From assembly GCF_009882985.1 (NCBI RefSeq), contig NZ_WTUZ01000010.1, positions 744,352 to 808,351 on the forward strand: DNA of 64,000 nucleotides, read 5' to 3'. Of this stretch, positions 63,724 to 64,000 are shown one piece after another (position 1 is the first letter of the stretch; every line of letters starts with the position of its first letter). The position numbers were made by a program, and so were the translations under genes. The stretch comes from Paenibacillus silvestris. GTDB lineage: Bacteria; Bacillota; Bacilli; Paenibacillales; NBRC-103111. A model generated the notes under the pieces. That model did no database searches, was not told the origin of the DNA, and was given only the letters and a program-made list of their open reading frames with translations.

Positions 63724-63999
63724 TTAAATCAACCTATTTATTGCTCGCTTAACTACCTCAAAATTACCTGTGGTTATCCTGCCGACGGGAACTCTGCTCA
63801 GTCTCTTTTTGCTAATCGTTTTAATCTGAGCTACATTTATATAGCCTTTAACTCTTTCGCCAAATTCCTCTTCTAGGATAATGAGAATCTCATAGTAATC
63901 AAGTTTCTTAGTTATTTCCTCTCCAATGTCGTTAGTAAATTTTATATATTTCTTTCCTCTGTCTTCAAAGAAAGCACAATGATTATGTGTTGAAACTGG
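63724..63999 (-). CDS. AT-rich unknown gene, C-terminal part only (partial)
   Basis: The last 91 codons of a leftward gene are open at the window edge and end at TAA (63724-63726). The visible part has a helical, charged pattern (GEEITKKLDYYEILIILEEEFGERV; GYINVAQIKTISKKRLSRVP) and two cysteines at most. No motif is recognised. Its base composition and use of AGA/ATA codons are clearly more AT-rich than the genes to the left, which suggests horizontal transfer (inference). A small helix-turn-helix or restriction-type protein are possibilities I cannot support. Confidence 0.5.
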   Translation of the reverse strand, partial: PVSTHNHCAFFEDRGKKYIKFTNDIGEEITKKLDYYEILIILEEEFGERVKGYINVAQIKTISKKRLSRVPVGRITTGNFEVVKRAINRLI

Positions 64000-64000
64000 C

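Noticed and set aside
1-64000. CRISPR arrays, tRNA genes, rRNA genes, prophage, insertion sequences
   Set aside because: I looked for regular repeats, cloverleaf sequences, integrases and transposases and saw none apart from rnpB.

Overview
The window is a stretch of a low-to-mid GC Gram-positive, spore-forming chromosome, most likely Paenibacillus or a close relative (inference). The signs are strong AGGAGG-type ribosome sites, frequent TTG/GTG starts, sporulation genes (YqfC, YqfD, a YhcN/YlaJ lipoprotein, an RsfA-type regulator start), AddAB instead of RecBCD, a B-type RNase P RNA, and secreted enzymes carrying copper-amine-oxidase-type stalk domains. Almost everything is chromosomal core. 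I see no prophage, insertion sequence, CRISPR array, tRNA or rRNA.

Layout. Bases 1-12200 hold the very start of an RsfA-like gene at the left edge, a DUF2626 membrane protein, a MidA-like methyltransferase, a lipoprotein, an orphan PcsB/CwlO-like coiled-coil protein, and a rearranged yla block (ylaK PhoH/PIN ATPase, ylaJ lipoprotein, two unknown genes, ylaH, typA). A LiaI/LiaF-like membrane protein and an MFS exporter follow. Bases 12200-23200 carry terC, the thiI/cysteine desulfurase pair, a lytic transglycosylase, a CorC/HlyC-type CBS transporter, a GH15 enzyme, a DUF3907 protein, a secreted subtilase with a large N-terminal extension, and rnpB.

Bases 23171-39600 are the classic Firmicute macromolecular-synthesis region, transcribed leftward: yqfC, yqfD, phoH, pgpH-like yqfF, ybeY, dgkA, cdd, era, yqzL, recO, the PPDK regulator, yqxD, dnaG, sigA, an unknown membrane protein, trmK and yqfO. 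The glyQS and ccpN genes found here in Bacillus subtilis are absent. Bases 39100-41300 hold nfeD-floA and a small membrane gene behind a convincing sigma-W-type promoter. Next come rpsU-yqeY behind a perfect consensus sigma-A promoter, a HIT protein, a small Sm-like protein and an RsgA-type GTPase.

Bases 44300-49500 are more accessory. They hold a single uninterrupted reading frame joining a TetR regulator to a FAD-dependent oxidoreductase with a strong internal ribosome site, a secreted GH26-like glycanase, and a trypsin-fold protease without a signal peptide. Bases 49600-62040 are a DNA double-strand-break repair cluster, addB-addA-sbcD-sbcC, with an unusual repeat-bearing 240-base spacer between sbcD and sbcC. 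A citA-type citrate synthase follows, and an AT-rich partial gene runs off the right edge.

The observations I rate highest are the TetR-oxidoreductase fused frame with paired operator-like palindromes, the sbcD/sbcC spacer, the Sm-like protein, the sigma-W promoter, the intragenic GC-rich patches in sbcC, addA and nif3/yqfO, and the orphan coiled-coil and subtilase architectures. I found no clear new multi-gene system.
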